A DNA stretch of 64,000 nt from CBDCCV01 sp965215025. Lineage in GTDB: Bacteria; Bacteroidota; Rhodothermia; Rhodothermales; Salinibacteraceae. Location of the stretch: the NCBI GenBank assembly GCA_965215025.1, contig CBDCCV010000001.1:1364001-1428000 (forward strand), written 5' to 3'. Numbering within the stretch: position 1 is the first letter of the stretch; every line of letters starts with the position of its first letter. Shown here one piece after another: positions 1 to 8,640 of the stretch. A program made the position numbers and the translations under genes. The notes under the pieces are model-generated. The model searched no databases. It was not told the origin of the DNA and worked only from the letters and a program-made list of their open reading frames with translations.

Positions 1-35
1 TCCGCTTTTACTCATCCATCAGAGGCAACCTAATC

Positions 36-728
36 ATGGCTACCACCGAGAAGAAGAAGCAGGCAAACCTCACCGATCCCATCTACCGCTTGGGCAACAT
101 CCCCGGCGAACTCACGGCGCGTGGCCGCGAGGTATGGCTGGCGGGCCTAGGCGCCTTTGCTACCGTTGGCGACGAGGGCAACCGCCTCTTCAACACGCTC
201 GTTGAGCGCGGCTCCGATGTGGAGAAGCGTGGCAAAGAGCAGATCGACGCCACCGTGTCTGAGCTGGACGCGCAGCAGAAGAAAGCCATCCAGACCAGCA
301 AGGACACCGCCCGCGACACGGCCGGCTACGTCGAGGACATCGCCACGCGCACGGTGAAGACGGTGCTGGACCGCTTCGACGTGCCCACGCGCGCCGAGGT
401 CAAGAGCCTGGCCGAGAAGGTGGCCGACCTTTCGACGAAGATCAACCGCCTGGCCGTGACCCTGGAGAAGCAGTCCACGGGCACGCCGCGCCAGACGACG
501 ACCACGACGGACACGGACCGCGCCGCCTACAACGTCGTCCCCCGCGAAGAGGGTTGGGCGGTGATCAAGGAAGGCGCCAAGCGCGCCACGAGCGTCCACG
601 AGACGAAAAAGGAAGCCCTCGAGAGCGGCCGCGAACTGGCGAAAAGCCAGGCGCCGAGCACGCTCACCGTCCACAAGCAGGACGGCGAGGTGCAGGAGAC
701 GCTCACGTACGACGGCGAGGAGCAGTAA
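36..728 (+). CDS. Phasin-like protein fused to a C-terminal DUF2188 domain
   Basis: A 230-residue soluble protein with no signal peptide. Residues about 15-150 resemble the phasin / polyhydroxyalkanoate granule-associated family: a GREVWLAGLGAF motif (residues about 30-41) followed by a long amphipathic helix rich in Ala, Lys, Glu and Asp. Known phasins coat PHA granules. After a Thr-rich linker (about 151-160), residues about 163-227 look like DUF2188 (YNVVPREEGWAVIKEG, then a region rich in Lys, Glu and Ser), a small domain of unknown function. The fusion is read in one uninterrupted frame. No PHA synthase or depolymerase gene is nearby, so a granule role is inference only; a general coiled-coil stress protein is an alternative. 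A strong terminator follows. Confidence 0.75.
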   Translation: MATTEKKKQANLTDPIYRLGNIPGELTARGREVWLAGLGAFATVGDEGNRLFNTLVERGSDVEKRGKEQIDATVSELDAQQKKAIQTSKDTARDTAGYVEDIATRTVKTVLDRFDVPTRAEVKSLAEKVADLSTKINRLAVTLEKQSTGTPRQTTTTTDTDRAAYNVVPREEGWAVIKEGAKRATSVHETKKEALESGRELAKSQAPSTLTVHKQDGEVQETLTYDGEEQ

Positions 729-773
729 ACCTCGCCTAAGGGCAGGCGCGCCAGCCCGCCCAGCACAGCGCAA

Positions 774-812
774 AGCGCCCGCTTCCCTCTGGGGGGCGGG
801 CGCTCCTTTTTC
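774..812 (+). terminator. Intrinsic terminator after the phasin gene
   Basis: Perfect 9-bp GC-rich stem (AGCGCCCGC at 774-782 with GCGGGCGCT at 796-804), followed by CCTTTTTCT. It lies 45 bp after the phasin-DUF2188 stop codon. Confidence 0.85.
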
Positions 813-1011
813 TGTCCTTCTTTTTCTGTCACGGCGTTGCGGGAGAAGCGTGGCCTGAGGGGCGAGACGAATCCGGGCGCACCCGGACTTCCAGGCGGCG
901 AGCAGCCGGCGGTTACGAGATCATAACGCGCCGCCGTCCAACACGCCCCGGCGCCTCGGGTATGAGGAGCAACCCAACGAGCAACCTCACCCACGAACAC
1001 AGCACGGCACG

Positions 1012-1359
1012 ATGGCAGACAAGAGCGTGAAGAAAGTAGACGCCTCCCACGCCCCCGAGGGCCAGATGGGGCAGACGTACCTGGCCGCCGGCACGAAGCT
1101 CTCCATGCGGCTCTGGCGCGAGAACCCCGGCGATGCTAAGGAGAAGAGCACGCACAAGCGCTCTTACGAGACCGTAGGCTACGTCATCAAAGGCAAGGCG
1201 GAGCTGCACCTCGAAGACCAGCAGATCACGCTCGAAAAAGGCGACTCGTGGGTCGTCCCCGCCGACGCCGAGCACACGTACAAGATCGTGGAGGACTTCG
1301 AGGCCATCGAAGCCACGGCGCCCCCCGCCCGCGCGCACGCGCGCGACGAAGAAGAGTAG
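1012..1359 (+). CDS. Small cupin-domain protein
   Basis: A 115-residue single-domain protein. The middle carries cupin features: GYVIKGKAELHLEDQ, then LEKGDSWVVPADAEHTY, where the G(D)xxxxPxxxxH pattern forms cupin motif 2. The first metal-ligand motif is weak: THKRSYET stands where the HxH is expected, so only part of the usual His/Glu set is visible and metal binding is uncertain. The C-terminus is a short acidic/arginine tail. Cupins range from enzymes to ligand sensors, and no substrate can be assigned. The gene is flanked by terminators and is probably monocistronic. The ATG start is preceded by an A/C-rich leader without an obvious Shine-Dalgarno sequence. Confidence 0.8.
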   Translation: MADKSVKKVDASHAPEGQMGQTYLAAGTKLSMRLWRENPGDAKEKSTHKRSYETVGYVIKGKAELHLEDQQITLEKGDSWVVPADAEHTYKIVEDFEAIEATAPPARAHARDEEE

Positions 1360-1385
1360 CCGCCGCGGCGTCGCTCCCAATGCAT

Positions 1386-1427
1386 AAGGAAGCTTCCTCA
1401 GCCACAAGGCGTTGAGGAAGCTTTCTT
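1386..1427. terminator. Bidirectional terminator between cupin and GH2 genes
   Basis: A 15-bp stem with one G-U pair (left arm 1386-1400, right arm 1413-1427, 12-nt loop) lies between two convergent genes. A-rich and T-rich flanks suit termination from both sides. Confidence 0.8.
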
Positions 1428-1467
1428 GCGTCGGGCGGGGGGTGCGAATCGAGCGCTTGCGCTCAAC

Positions 1468-3363
1468 TCACGGGCCGTTGCCGGTGCGGCGTGCGTCGGC
1501 GGCGCGCAGCGCCTCGTACCACGCTTGCAGGACGAAGAACGCCTGCTTGCGTTTGCCCTGCGGAGAGAGCAGCCCCTTCCGGTTCCAGAAGTCCTGGACG
1601 CCAGCGAGCGGGCGGCGCGGCGAGCGGAAGTCCATCAAGATCCACGGACTCGTCCCGGCCAGGAAGGGGATCTGCTTGAGCATGGCCACCTGGTGCTCGT
1701 AGAGGTCGCGCTGGTACTCCTCCGTCCACCGCTCATTTTCGGAGCCGTGGAGGCCGGCGAGCGCGCCGCCGCCGAACTCGCTGATGACGAGGGGCTTGTC
1801 GTACGGCGTGCGCCACACGAGGGCGTCGGCGCGCTTGGGCAGCCCCTCGTACCAGCCGACGTACTCGTTAACGCCCAGCACGTCGAGGTCGGCCGCGAGC
1901 GGATCGTTCACCACGATGGTGTCGCCCTCGGTTTCTTTGAAGAGCGCGGCGGTGACGAGCCGGGTGGGGTCGAGCGCACGCACCGTCTCGATAAGGCCGC
2001 CAAGAAAGCTCAGGCGCGCCTCGGTGCGCGGCGTCTCGTTCGCCACGGACCAGAGGACGACGGCCGCGCGGTTCTTGTCGCGCGTGACGAGTTCGCGGAG
2101 TTGCTTTTCGGCGCGGGCGTAGGTGGCCGGGTCTTCCCAATCGATGGCCCAGTAGACGGGCACCTCGGCCCACAAGAGGATGCCGAGGCTGTCGGCCAGG
2201 CGGACGGTGTGCTCGTTGTGCGGGTAATGCGCCAGGCGGACGAAGTTGGCGCCGAGGTCGCGCGCCCAGTCCAGGAGCGTGCGCGCGTCTTCTGCGGAGG
2301 CGGTGCGGCCCCCTCCGGGCGCCTCCTCGTGCATCGAGATGCCGCGCAGAAACACCGGCTCGCCGTTGAGCAGGATCTCCGTGCCGCGCGTCTCGACGGT
2401 GCGGAACCCGATGTTTTCTTCCACTTGGTCGAGTGGTTCGCCTTCGCCGAGCGCTTCGATAACGACGCGGTAGCGGTGCGGATCAAGGTCGCTCCATCGC
2501 CTCAGATCGGGCGCAGCGAAGCGGATGGCGGTGCGCCCCTCGGCGTCGGTCGTGGCCTCGTGGTCGAGGCCCGCCTCGGGGATGCGGACGCGGACGCGGG
2601 TGCCCGCCGCCTCCGGCCCGTCAAGCTGGACCCAGCCGGCTACCGTGTCCGGCGCGTCGGGGTCGAGCTGGACGAGGTAGTCACGGACGAACGTTCGGGG
2701 CACCTCGACGAGGAGGACGTCGCGCGTGATGCCGCCGTAGTTCCACCAGTCGGTGACGAGCGTGGGCACGGCGGCGCGGCGGCGCTGGTTGTCCACCTTC
2801 ACCACGAGCGTGTTGCTGTCGGGGCGGGCTTTTTCCGTGATCTCAAACTGGAAGGGCGTGAAGCCGCCCTCGTGCGCGCCGAGGCTGTCCCGGTTGAGCC
2901 AGGCGCGCGTCTCGTAGTTGGCCCCGCCGAAATGGAGGAAAAGGCGCCTTCCGGCGGCGCGCTCGGCCTCGGTGCGGGGGTCGTCGAAGTGGCGGCGGTA
3001 CCAGACGGTGCCTTCGTAAAGAAAGAGGCTGTCGTTCTGCGTATTCCAGTCGCCGGGGACGCGCAGGCGCCCGGCGGCGTCGTAGCTGTATTCGAGGCGG
3101 TCGCTGGGCTGCTGCGGCTTGGCGTCCCAGTAGTAGGCGTGCGGCCCCGGTTCCATGGGTTCGAGCGTGAGGATGTTGCGGTAGCCCGTCTCGTACGGGT
3201 CCACGATGGCGGGCCACTGGCCGGCGAGCGAGTGGGCGTCGCGCGCGTGCGGATGGGCTACGAGGCCGGCGTAAGCGCGCTCGGCGGCGACGCCGCTCGG
3301 CTGGGCTTGGGCGGCGGCGGCCAGCGTGAGGCCCATCAGCAGCGCTGCGCAGTGGTGTCTCAT
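1468..3363 (-). CDS. Secreted glycoside hydrolase family 2 enzyme
   Basis: A 631-residue protein with a clear signal peptide (residues 1-20, ending AAAAQA). It has the GH2 layout: an N-terminal jelly-roll sugar-binding domain (WYRRHF and FLHFGGANYETRAWLN, about 120-165), an immunoglobulin-like middle domain, and a C-terminal TIM barrel. The barrel carries the family acid/base Asn-Glu in WSVANETP (near residue 443) and the nucleophile Glu in VISEFGGG (near residue 528). Families with this layout include beta-galactosidase, beta-glucuronidase and beta-mannosidase; the substrate cannot be fixed from sequence. The ATG at 3363 is chosen because it begins the signal peptide. No SusC/SusD-like partner is adjacent, so this is an isolated exported glycosidase. 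Confidence 0.9.
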   Translation of the reverse strand: MRHHCAALLMGLTLAAAAQAQPSGVAAERAYAGLVAHPHARDAHSLAGQWPAIVDPYETGYRNILTLEPMEPGPHAYYWDAKPQQPSDRLEYSYDAAGRLRVPGDWNTQNDSLFLYEGTVWYRRHFDDPRTEAERAAGRRLFLHFGGANYETRAWLNRDSLGAHEGGFTPFQFEITEKARPDSNTLVVKVDNQRRRAAVPTLVTDWWNYGGITRDVLLVEVPRTFVRDYLVQLDPDAPDTVAGWVQLDGPEAAGTRVRVRIPEAGLDHEATTDAEGRTAIRFAAPDLRRWSDLDPHRYRVVIEALGEGEPLDQVEENIGFRTVETRGTEILLNGEPVFLRGISMHEEAPGGGRTASAEDARTLLDWARDLGANFVRLAHYPHNEHTVRLADSLGILLWAEVPVYWAIDWEDPATYARAEKQLRELVTRDKNRAAVVLWSVANETPRTEARLSFLGGLIETVRALDPTRLVTAALFKETEGDTIVVNDPLAADLDVLGVNEYVGWYEGLPKRADALVWRTPYDKPLVISEFGGGALAGLHGSENERWTEEYQRDLYEHQVAMLKQIPFLAGTSPWILMDFRSPRRPLAGVQDFWNRKGLLSPQGKRKQAFFVLQAWYEALRAADARRTGNGP

Positions 3364-3504
3364 GGGACGAAGCTTGCTTCTTCGCAGTGTGGTGCGGCTC
3401 CCAACCTCCCTGCCGCGTGGCCGGGCCTCGGTCGCGCTCTCGATTGCAAGGATAAAGATAACGATGGGGACGCACAGCCTACTCCTTTTTCTCTGGCCCG
3501 GATG

Positions 3505-3540
3505 TAAAAAAGCCCAGGCGCAGAGCGCCTAGGCTTTTCC
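3505..3540 (-). terminator. Terminator downstream of the cold-shock-like gene
   Basis: Left arm AAAAGCCCAGGCGC and right arm GCGCCTAGGCTTTT pair with one mismatch around a 3-nt loop. Read on the minus strand, the hairpin is followed by a T-run. It lies between the cold-shock-like gene and the GH2 gene. Confidence 0.75.
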
Positions 3541-3597
3541 AGTGACACAGTCGAGAAACGTGTTCGGTAAGTACGAGCGCTGCGGCTGTTGGCCGCC

Positions 3598-3825
3598 TCA
3601 TCCGCCGTACCCGCGGTCGGCGACGTGGCGGATGTTGACGGCTTTCTCGTTGTCGCCCTTGCCTTCGACCTGGTAGGTGACGCGCTTGCCGGGCTGGAGC
3701 GCCTCGCCGGGCTGGCGGTCCTCTACGTCGCTCCCGTCAAAGGGCACGGCGTTGCCGCCTTCGGAGGGCGTGATCTCGCCGCGTTCGCTCTCGGCGTCGA
3801 ACGATTGGATGGTTCCTTCGGGCAT
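3598..3825 (-). CDS. Degenerate cold-shock-domain protein
   Basis: A 75-residue protein with the cold-shock beta-barrel pattern: GTIQSFDAESERGEI near the N-terminus, then GKRVTYQVEGKGDNEKAVNIR in the C-terminal half, matching the usual 'G..V.FEV..G..G..A.NV' layout. Classical CspA-type proteins bind single-stranded nucleic acid through RNP1 (KGFGFI) and RNP2 (VFVHFS). Here the RNP1 position reads ERGEIT and the RNP2 region is not aromatic, so the usual stacking residues are missing. Binding may be altered or absent. The protein is strongly acidic. It is transcribed alone and has its own terminator. Family assignment is good; function is unknown. Confidence 0.75.
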   Translation of the reverse strand: MPEGTIQSFDAESERGEITPSEGGNAVPFDGSDVEDRQPGEALQPGKRVTYQVEGKGDNEKAVNIRHVADRGYGG

Positions 3826-3979
3826 GGTGCGGGGTGGGTTGTTCTTCGGGCGGGTGATCGTCAGGCGGCAAAGCCGTAGAGGGCCAAGAGCGCGGCGTCT
3901 ATGGCGGCGTTGGCGAGGATGATGCGTTGGAAGCGTTTTCTCTTCCTACAACGCCCCCTTTTCGCACCAGTTCGCACCG

Positions 3980-6256
3980 TCACTGCCCCGTCGTGTCGGC
4001 CGGCGCGGCGTCTGTCGTATCGGCCGGCATGGGGGGCTGCTGCTCTTGCCGCCCGGCGGGCGGCTGCGCCTCGAGCGTGAAGAGGCCGTCTTCGAGGTCG
4101 GGGTTGATGGTGAACTCCTGCACCGTGGAGGAACCGGCCTCCTCGCCGCCCCGGTACGTGGTCGTCGTGTAGGGGATGGTGATGCCGCCCGTCTCCTGGT
4201 AGTTGGAATACACGTCGGTGGCGTCGAAGGGGACGCCGGTCTGCGGGTTCGTTCCCTGGTAGCTCATGCGCGCGGGGCGCATCGTCTCCGGGTCCACGTA
4301 GAGCGTGAAGGCGCTCCCTGCCGGCGGCGTGATGCGCAGCGCCTCGTAGGTCTGGCCTTCGATCTCTTCGGTGCCCAGGCTCTGCACCTGGAGCGCTTCG
4401 TCGTCGGCGTTCATCATCAGGTAGCCCACGTCGCGCCAGAGCGAGTTCTTGATCTGCTGCGCAACGCTCGGCGGGAGCTGCTGCGTGCCCTGCGGCGTCT
4501 CGGCCATGGCCTGATCGCCGTCCAGGACGATGGTCATGTTACCCATGGGCGTCTCTTGCTCGATGCGGAACTGGTCCGGCAGGGAGGCCACGACCTCGCT
4601 CTGGACCGTCATGCCGCCCTGGCTCTGCGCGCTCTGCGCGCGCATGGCCTCGACATCGGCAAAGGCGCTGCCGCCGAGGGCCTCGCGCACCTGCATGAGC
4701 ATCTCGCGGCCGGCCACGGAGTCGGCCTCGCTCATGGGCGCGGCTTCCTGGCCGGGCGCCTCGGTGGGGATGGTGATGTCGATGGTCTCCACCTCGCCGC
4801 CGCTTTGCGTCAGCGTCGAGAGCGGCTCGGAGAAGTCGCTCTCGCGGCCGAGGACGAGGATGTCCATCTCATCCGGGTGGAGGTATTCTTGCGAGACGCG
4901 GTACACGTCATCCGTCGTCACGGCGGAGACGCCCTCGCGCGTTTGTTCGAGGAAGTCCTGCGGGTAGCCGTAGTACTCGTACGTCATGAGCCGGCCCAAA
5001 ATCTCCTGCCGCGTGTCGAAGTTGAAGACGAACGAGTTGAGGTAGGCATCCTTCGCCAGGGCGACCTCTTCCTCGGAGGGCGGCTCCTGGCTGAGCTTCT
5101 CGATCTCGGTCATGACGGACTCGGCCGCCTCGACGGTGGACTCGCTCTTCGTGAAGACGCCGGAGTAGAACTGCTCCGGCCGGTCATACCCTGCCCCGTA
5201 CTGACCGAAGACGGCGTAGGCGAGGCCCTGGTCCGTGCGGACGTTGTTGAAGAGCCGGCTCGTGAAGCCGCCCGAGAGCACCTCGTTCATGACGATCACG
5301 GGGAAGTAGTCCGGGTTGTCGCGCGTGATCTGGCCCACGTGGCCCATCAGGATCGTGCTCTGCGTCACGTCCTCTTTGGGGATGAAGGCCACCTCGCGCT
5401 CGCGCTCGGCCTCGACGGGCGGCGTCTCGGGCCGCTCGAAGCCTTCGGCGCGCTCCCAATCGGCAAAAGCCTGGCGAATCGTCTCGGCCATCTCCTCGGC
5501 GTCGAAGTCGCCCCAGACGCTCAGGAGCGTGTTGTTCGGGTGGAAGTACGCTTCGTGGAAGCTCACGAGGTCGTTGCGGCTGATGGCGTCGATGGTGTAG
5601 TACTGCGGCACCTTGGCGTAGGGGCTGTCCTCGCCGTAGACGAGCTTGTCGAACTCGCGGAAGGCGATCTGCTGCGGGTTGTCGTTGCGGCGGGAGATGG
5701 CCGACTTCTGCTGCGTCTTGGCCAGCTCGACCTTGTCCTCGGCGAAGGCCGGCTCGGTGAGGACGCTCACGAAGATGGGCAGCACCTCGCCGATGTTTTC
5801 CTTGAGCGTGGTCATGTACGCCGAGCCGGACGTCTCGCCGATGGAGGTCTCCACCGTGGCACCTAAGTCTTCGAGCGCCTGGTTGATGCTGTCCGAACTC
5901 ATCGAGGCCGTGCCGCCCGTGCGCATCACCGTGCCGGTGATCGAGGCCAGGCCCGTCATCTCCTGCGGCTCGTAGACGGAGCCGGCGCCCACGCGCGCTA
6001 TGGCCGAGATCTGCGGCAGCTCGTCGTCCTCGACGAGGAAGACCACGAGGCCGTTGTCGAGTTCGATGCGCTCGGCCTCGGGGATCTGGAACTCGTTGAG
6101 GTCCGGGTAGGCGATCTCGTCAATGCTGAACTCGGACCGGCGGATTTCTTCGCCGTCGTCGTCGTTGTCCTGCGCCGCAGCGGGCAGGGCGGAAAAGCTG
6201 AAGAGGAGAAGCGCAGCCGCGAAGAGCGGGAGGGGGCGTTGGAGAAAGCGTTTCAT
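3980..6256 (-). CDS. M16-type peptidase homologue without the zinc motif, with a LolA-like C-terminal domain
   Basis: A 758-residue exported protein from the ATG at 6256, where a signal peptide begins (MKRFLQRPLPLFAAALLLF, ending at PAAAQ). In-frame sequence upstream of this ATG shows no conserved features. Residues about 50-490 form the two-lobed M16 fold: LDNGLVVFLVED, and later SGGFTSRLFNNVRTDQGLAYAVFG, the Arg/Tyr region of the second lobe. Where active members have HxxEH, this protein has GLASITGTVMRTGG, so it should be catalytically dead. The last 230 or so residues (from about 515) resemble LolA-like or outer-membrane-lipoprotein-sorting folds and end in an acidic Ala/Thr/Pro tail. The active M16 gene lies immediately upstream on the same strand, suggesting a heterodimer like mitochondrial processing peptidase. 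Confidence 0.85.
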   Translation of the reverse strand: MKRFLQRPLPLFAAALLLFSFSALPAAAQDNDDDGEEIRRSEFSIDEIAYPDLNEFQIPEAERIELDNGLVVFLVEDDELPQISAIARVGAGSVYEPQEMTGLASITGTVMRTGGTASMSSDSINQALEDLGATVETSIGETSGSAYMTTLKENIGEVLPIFVSVLTEPAFAEDKVELAKTQQKSAISRRNDNPQQIAFREFDKLVYGEDSPYAKVPQYYTIDAISRNDLVSFHEAYFHPNNTLLSVWGDFDAEEMAETIRQAFADWERAEGFERPETPPVEAEREREVAFIPKEDVTQSTILMGHVGQITRDNPDYFPVIVMNEVLSGGFTSRLFNNVRTDQGLAYAVFGQYGAGYDRPEQFYSGVFTKSESTVEAAESVMTEIEKLSQEPPSEEEVALAKDAYLNSFVFNFDTRQEILGRLMTYEYYGYPQDFLEQTREGVSAVTTDDVYRVSQEYLHPDEMDILVLGRESDFSEPLSTLTQSGGEVETIDITIPTEAPGQEAAPMSEADSVAGREMLMQVREALGGSAFADVEAMRAQSAQSQGGMTVQSEVVASLPDQFRIEQETPMGNMTIVLDGDQAMAETPQGTQQLPPSVAQQIKNSLWRDVGYLMMNADDEALQVQSLGTEEIEGQTYEALRITPPAGSAFTLYVDPETMRPARMSYQGTNPQTGVPFDATDVYSNYQETGGITIPYTTTTYRGGEEAGSSTVQEFTINPDLEDGLFTLEAQPPAGRQEQQPPMPADTTDAAPADTTGQ

Positions 6257-6332
6257 GGGTCGAGGCGGGGGATGGGAAGAGTCAGGCGTGAGGTGGTCGG
6301 AATCTGCAAGAAGAAAACCCGGTAGAGCGCGA

Positions 6333-6462
6333 GTCCCCTCCTCGACAGGAGGGGATACAGGGGTGGTGGAAAAGAGGACTTGCTGCTCGTCTCGAACGAG
6401 GTGCCAAACCGCATCTACCACCCCGCCCTGCCGGGCACCCCTCCTGTCCAGGAGGGGAACCT
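6333..6462. repeat. Pair of inverted copies of a CCCCTCC hairpin element
   Basis: Two inverted copies lie between the two M16 genes. One (6334-6367) contains CCCCTCCT-CGAC-AGGAGGGG followed by ATACAGGGGTGGT. The other (6417-6462), read on the opposite strand, has the same hairpin followed by a GGGGTGGT end. Each copy is a hairpin, and the two together could form a longer stem-loop in the 228-bp spacer. Confidence 0.75.
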
Positions 6463-6484
6463 GTATCGGAGGTAAGCGCCAGGA

Positions 6485-8077
6485 TCAGTTCCGCGAGGGC
6501 GCCGTGGGCGCGGCGGCGGTGCCGGCGTCAGCGTCGCTCTCGTTCTTGATCATGGCTACGGTGCGGTTCGAGCGCGTGAACGTCTCCTGGGCCACGCGCT
6601 GCACGTCCTCGGGCGTGACGGCGGTGATCTCGTCAAGCTGGCGGAAGACGTTGCGCCAGTCGCCCGTCTGCGCCTGCGTGCCGGCGAATTGGTAGGCCAG
6701 GCTCGTGTTCGAGTCCAGGCCCTGGATCAGGTCGGCGCGCGCGCGGGTCTTGGCGCGCTCCAATTCTTCTTGCGTGATGCCGTTCTCTTTGATGTCGTCA
6801 AGGACGGCGTAGATGTCCTCTTCAAGCGCCTCGGGGGCTATGCCCTGGTTCGGCACGCCGATGACGCCGAAGAGCGTCGGGTACTGGTCGCCGGGGAAGG
6901 CGCCGATGGCCTGCGCCTGGAGCGCCTGCTCGGTCTCGACGAGTTCGGTGTAGAGGCGGCTCGTGCGCCCGTTCGAGAGCACGTCCTGCAGGACGTCGTA
7001 GGCGGCGTCGTCCGGGTGCTCGTTGCTGGGCCGGTGCCAGCCGATGAGGACGATGGGCTGCGCCTGCTCCACGAGCGTGACGCGGCGCTCGCCCTGCTGC
7101 TCCGGCTCGGTGGTCGTGACCGGGAGCGGCTCCTCGCCCGCTTCGAGGCGGCCGAAGTACTTCTCGGCCAGCCGGCGCATCTCGTCCGAGTCCACGTCGC
7201 CGGCGATGGCGATGGTGAGGTTGCGCGGGCCGTAGTATTTGTCGAAAAACGCCTCGGCCTCCGTGCGCGAGATGTTCTGGAGGTCAGACATGTGGCCGAC
7301 GGTCGGCTCGCCGTACGGGTGCGCCTTGAAGGCGGTGGAGAGGAACTCCTCGATCAGGCGGCCCTGCGGCGAGGACTCCGTGCGCATCCGGCGCTCCTCC
7401 ATGACCACGTCGCGCTCCTGGTAGAACTCGCGCAGGACGGGGTTGAGGAAGCGGTCCGATTCGAGGGCGAAGAACAGCTCGGCCTTGTTCTGGGGCAGGT
7501 TGTAGAAGTAGCGCGTCTCGTCCGAGGAGGTCGTGGCGTTGAGGCCCGTGGCGCCGGCCTGCTGCAAAAGCCGGTCGAAGGCGTTCTGCTCGATGACCTC
7601 CTTGGCCTCTTCGCGGGCAAGGGCGAACTCCTCCTCCAGCTCGCGGATGCGGGCGGTGTCGGCCTGCATCCCCTTGGCGCGCTCGCGGCGCAGCGCCTGG
7701 TACGTCTCCTCCTCGCGCTCGAGGAGGTCCATCTCCGCCTCGATGTCCTCCGTGCCGACGGTGGTGGTGCCCTTAAAGGCCATGTGCTCGAAGATGTGCG
7801 CGATGCCCGTCTGCCCGGCCGGCTCGTTCACCGAGCCGACGTTGGCGAAGGTGTGGAAGGAGGCCACCGGCGCATCGTGGCGCTCGATGACGATGAAGGT
7901 GAGGCCGTTGTCGAGCGTGAAGGTGGTTACCTTCTCCTCGAACTCGTCAAGGAGCGTCTGCCCGTCGCCGCCGCCGGCGTTGTCCTGAGCGGTAGCGGGC
8001 AGCACGAAGAGGCCGGCGATGACGAAGCTGAAGAGGAGCCTCAAGGGGGCGCTCCGCTGAAGGGTAACACAAAGCAT
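6485..8077 (-). CDS. M16 family zinc metallopeptidase, catalytic
   Basis: A 530-residue exported protein from the ATG at 8077, where the signal peptide begins (hydrophobic core RLLFSFVIAGLFVL, cleavage near PATAQ). The zinc-binding HxxEH motif is intact in GIAHIFEHMAFKGT, with the third glutamate region downstream. The second lobe has SNGRTSRLYTEL. M16 peptidases cleave short or unfolded peptides inside a clamshell formed by two halves. The N-terminal lobe has an inserted charged helical stretch (about residues 100-150: LLEREEETYQALRRERAK and following) after the zinc helix. It sits upstream of its inactive homologue on the same strand, and the two probably form a periplasmic heterodimer. A duplicated repeat separates them. 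Confidence 0.92.
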   Translation of the reverse strand: MLCVTLQRSAPLRLLFSFVIAGLFVLPATAQDNAGGGDGQTLLDEFEEKVTTFTLDNGLTFIVIERHDAPVASFHTFANVGSVNEPAGQTGIAHIFEHMAFKGTTTVGTEDIEAEMDLLEREEETYQALRRERAKGMQADTARIRELEEEFALAREEAKEVIEQNAFDRLLQQAGATGLNATTSSDETRYFYNLPQNKAELFFALESDRFLNPVLREFYQERDVVMEERRMRTESSPQGRLIEEFLSTAFKAHPYGEPTVGHMSDLQNISRTEAEAFFDKYYGPRNLTIAIAGDVDSDEMRRLAEKYFGRLEAGEEPLPVTTTEPEQQGERRVTLVEQAQPIVLIGWHRPSNEHPDDAAYDVLQDVLSNGRTSRLYTELVETEQALQAQAIGAFPGDQYPTLFGVIGVPNQGIAPEALEEDIYAVLDDIKENGITQEELERAKTRARADLIQGLDSNTSLAYQFAGTQAQTGDWRNVFRQLDEITAVTPEDVQRVAQETFTRSNRTVAMIKNESDADAGTAAAPTAPSRN

Positions 8078-8344
8078 GGCGGGGAGAAGCTGGTTCAGAA
8101 AGCAGAGATGAAGGGACCGAGTGCGCAAAGCGCTCGACGGCGAAGAGAAAAGACGGGGGGACGCACCAGCGCACGAGCTACGAAGCACGAGGGGAATGGT
8201 TACGACGGCACGCGCGTTCCGCCGGCGCCGTGCTAACCAAAGTGAGGCCGCTCGGATCCGCAGGGGGCGGGCGCCGGTACCAAAAGGCCGCCTCAGCCTC
8301 TGCTGGCTGAGCGATGTTCAACTTAGCACACGCAAGGTAACCGC

Positions 8345-8623
8345 ATGAGTGAGTCCGCTGAAAAGGAAGCGTGGTGGAGCCGGTTCCAGAGCCTCTTGGA
8401 CGACCAAACGGAGTGGCCCACGGTGTACACGTTCAAGTTCATCGCGCCGCGCCCGGAGCTGGAGGCGCTCAAAGAGGTTTTTGGCGAGCACCCCGTTACC
8501 GTGCGCGCGTCGAGCAAGGGGAACTACGTGAGCGTGACGGCGCAGATGGAGATGCAGTCGAGCGAGGAGGTTTTGGCCGTCTACGACGCCGCCAGCGAGG
8601 TGGACAACGTCATCGCACTCTGA
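8345..8623 (+). CDS. DUF493 (YbeD-like) protein
   Basis: A 92-residue protein with the DUF493/UPF0250 pattern: YTFKFIAPRPELEALKEVFG, RASSKGNYVSVTAQMEM, then EEVLAVYDAASEVDNVIAL. This small alpha/beta fold resembles ACT-like regulatory domains; E. coli YbeD is the best-known member and its function is not settled. The ATG at 8345 follows AAGGTAACCGC, which may be a weak ribosome binding site. The gene is divergent from the M16 pair across about 265 bp in which I see only one small hairpin (CTCAGCC/GGCTGAG, near 8295-8311). It could be co-transcribed with the downstream uvsE, although a repeat lies between them. Confidence 0.85.
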   Translation: MSESAEKEAWWSRFQSLLDDQTEWPTVYTFKFIAPRPELEALKEVFGEHPVTVRASSKGNYVSVTAQMEMQSSEEVLAVYDAASEVDNVIAL

Positions 8624-8640
8624 GGCTAAGCTCGCACTTG

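Noticed and set aside
1426..3507. Very long open frame on the plus strand antisense to the GH2 gene
   Set aside because: It lacks any recognisable motif and is explained by the GC-rich codon pattern of the real gene opposite. Similar long antisense frames occur over most genes here.
4046..5866. 606-codon plus-strand frame antisense to the M16 homologue
   Set aside because: Arg/Gly/Ala-rich shadow of the real minus-strand gene, without a domain or signal peptide.
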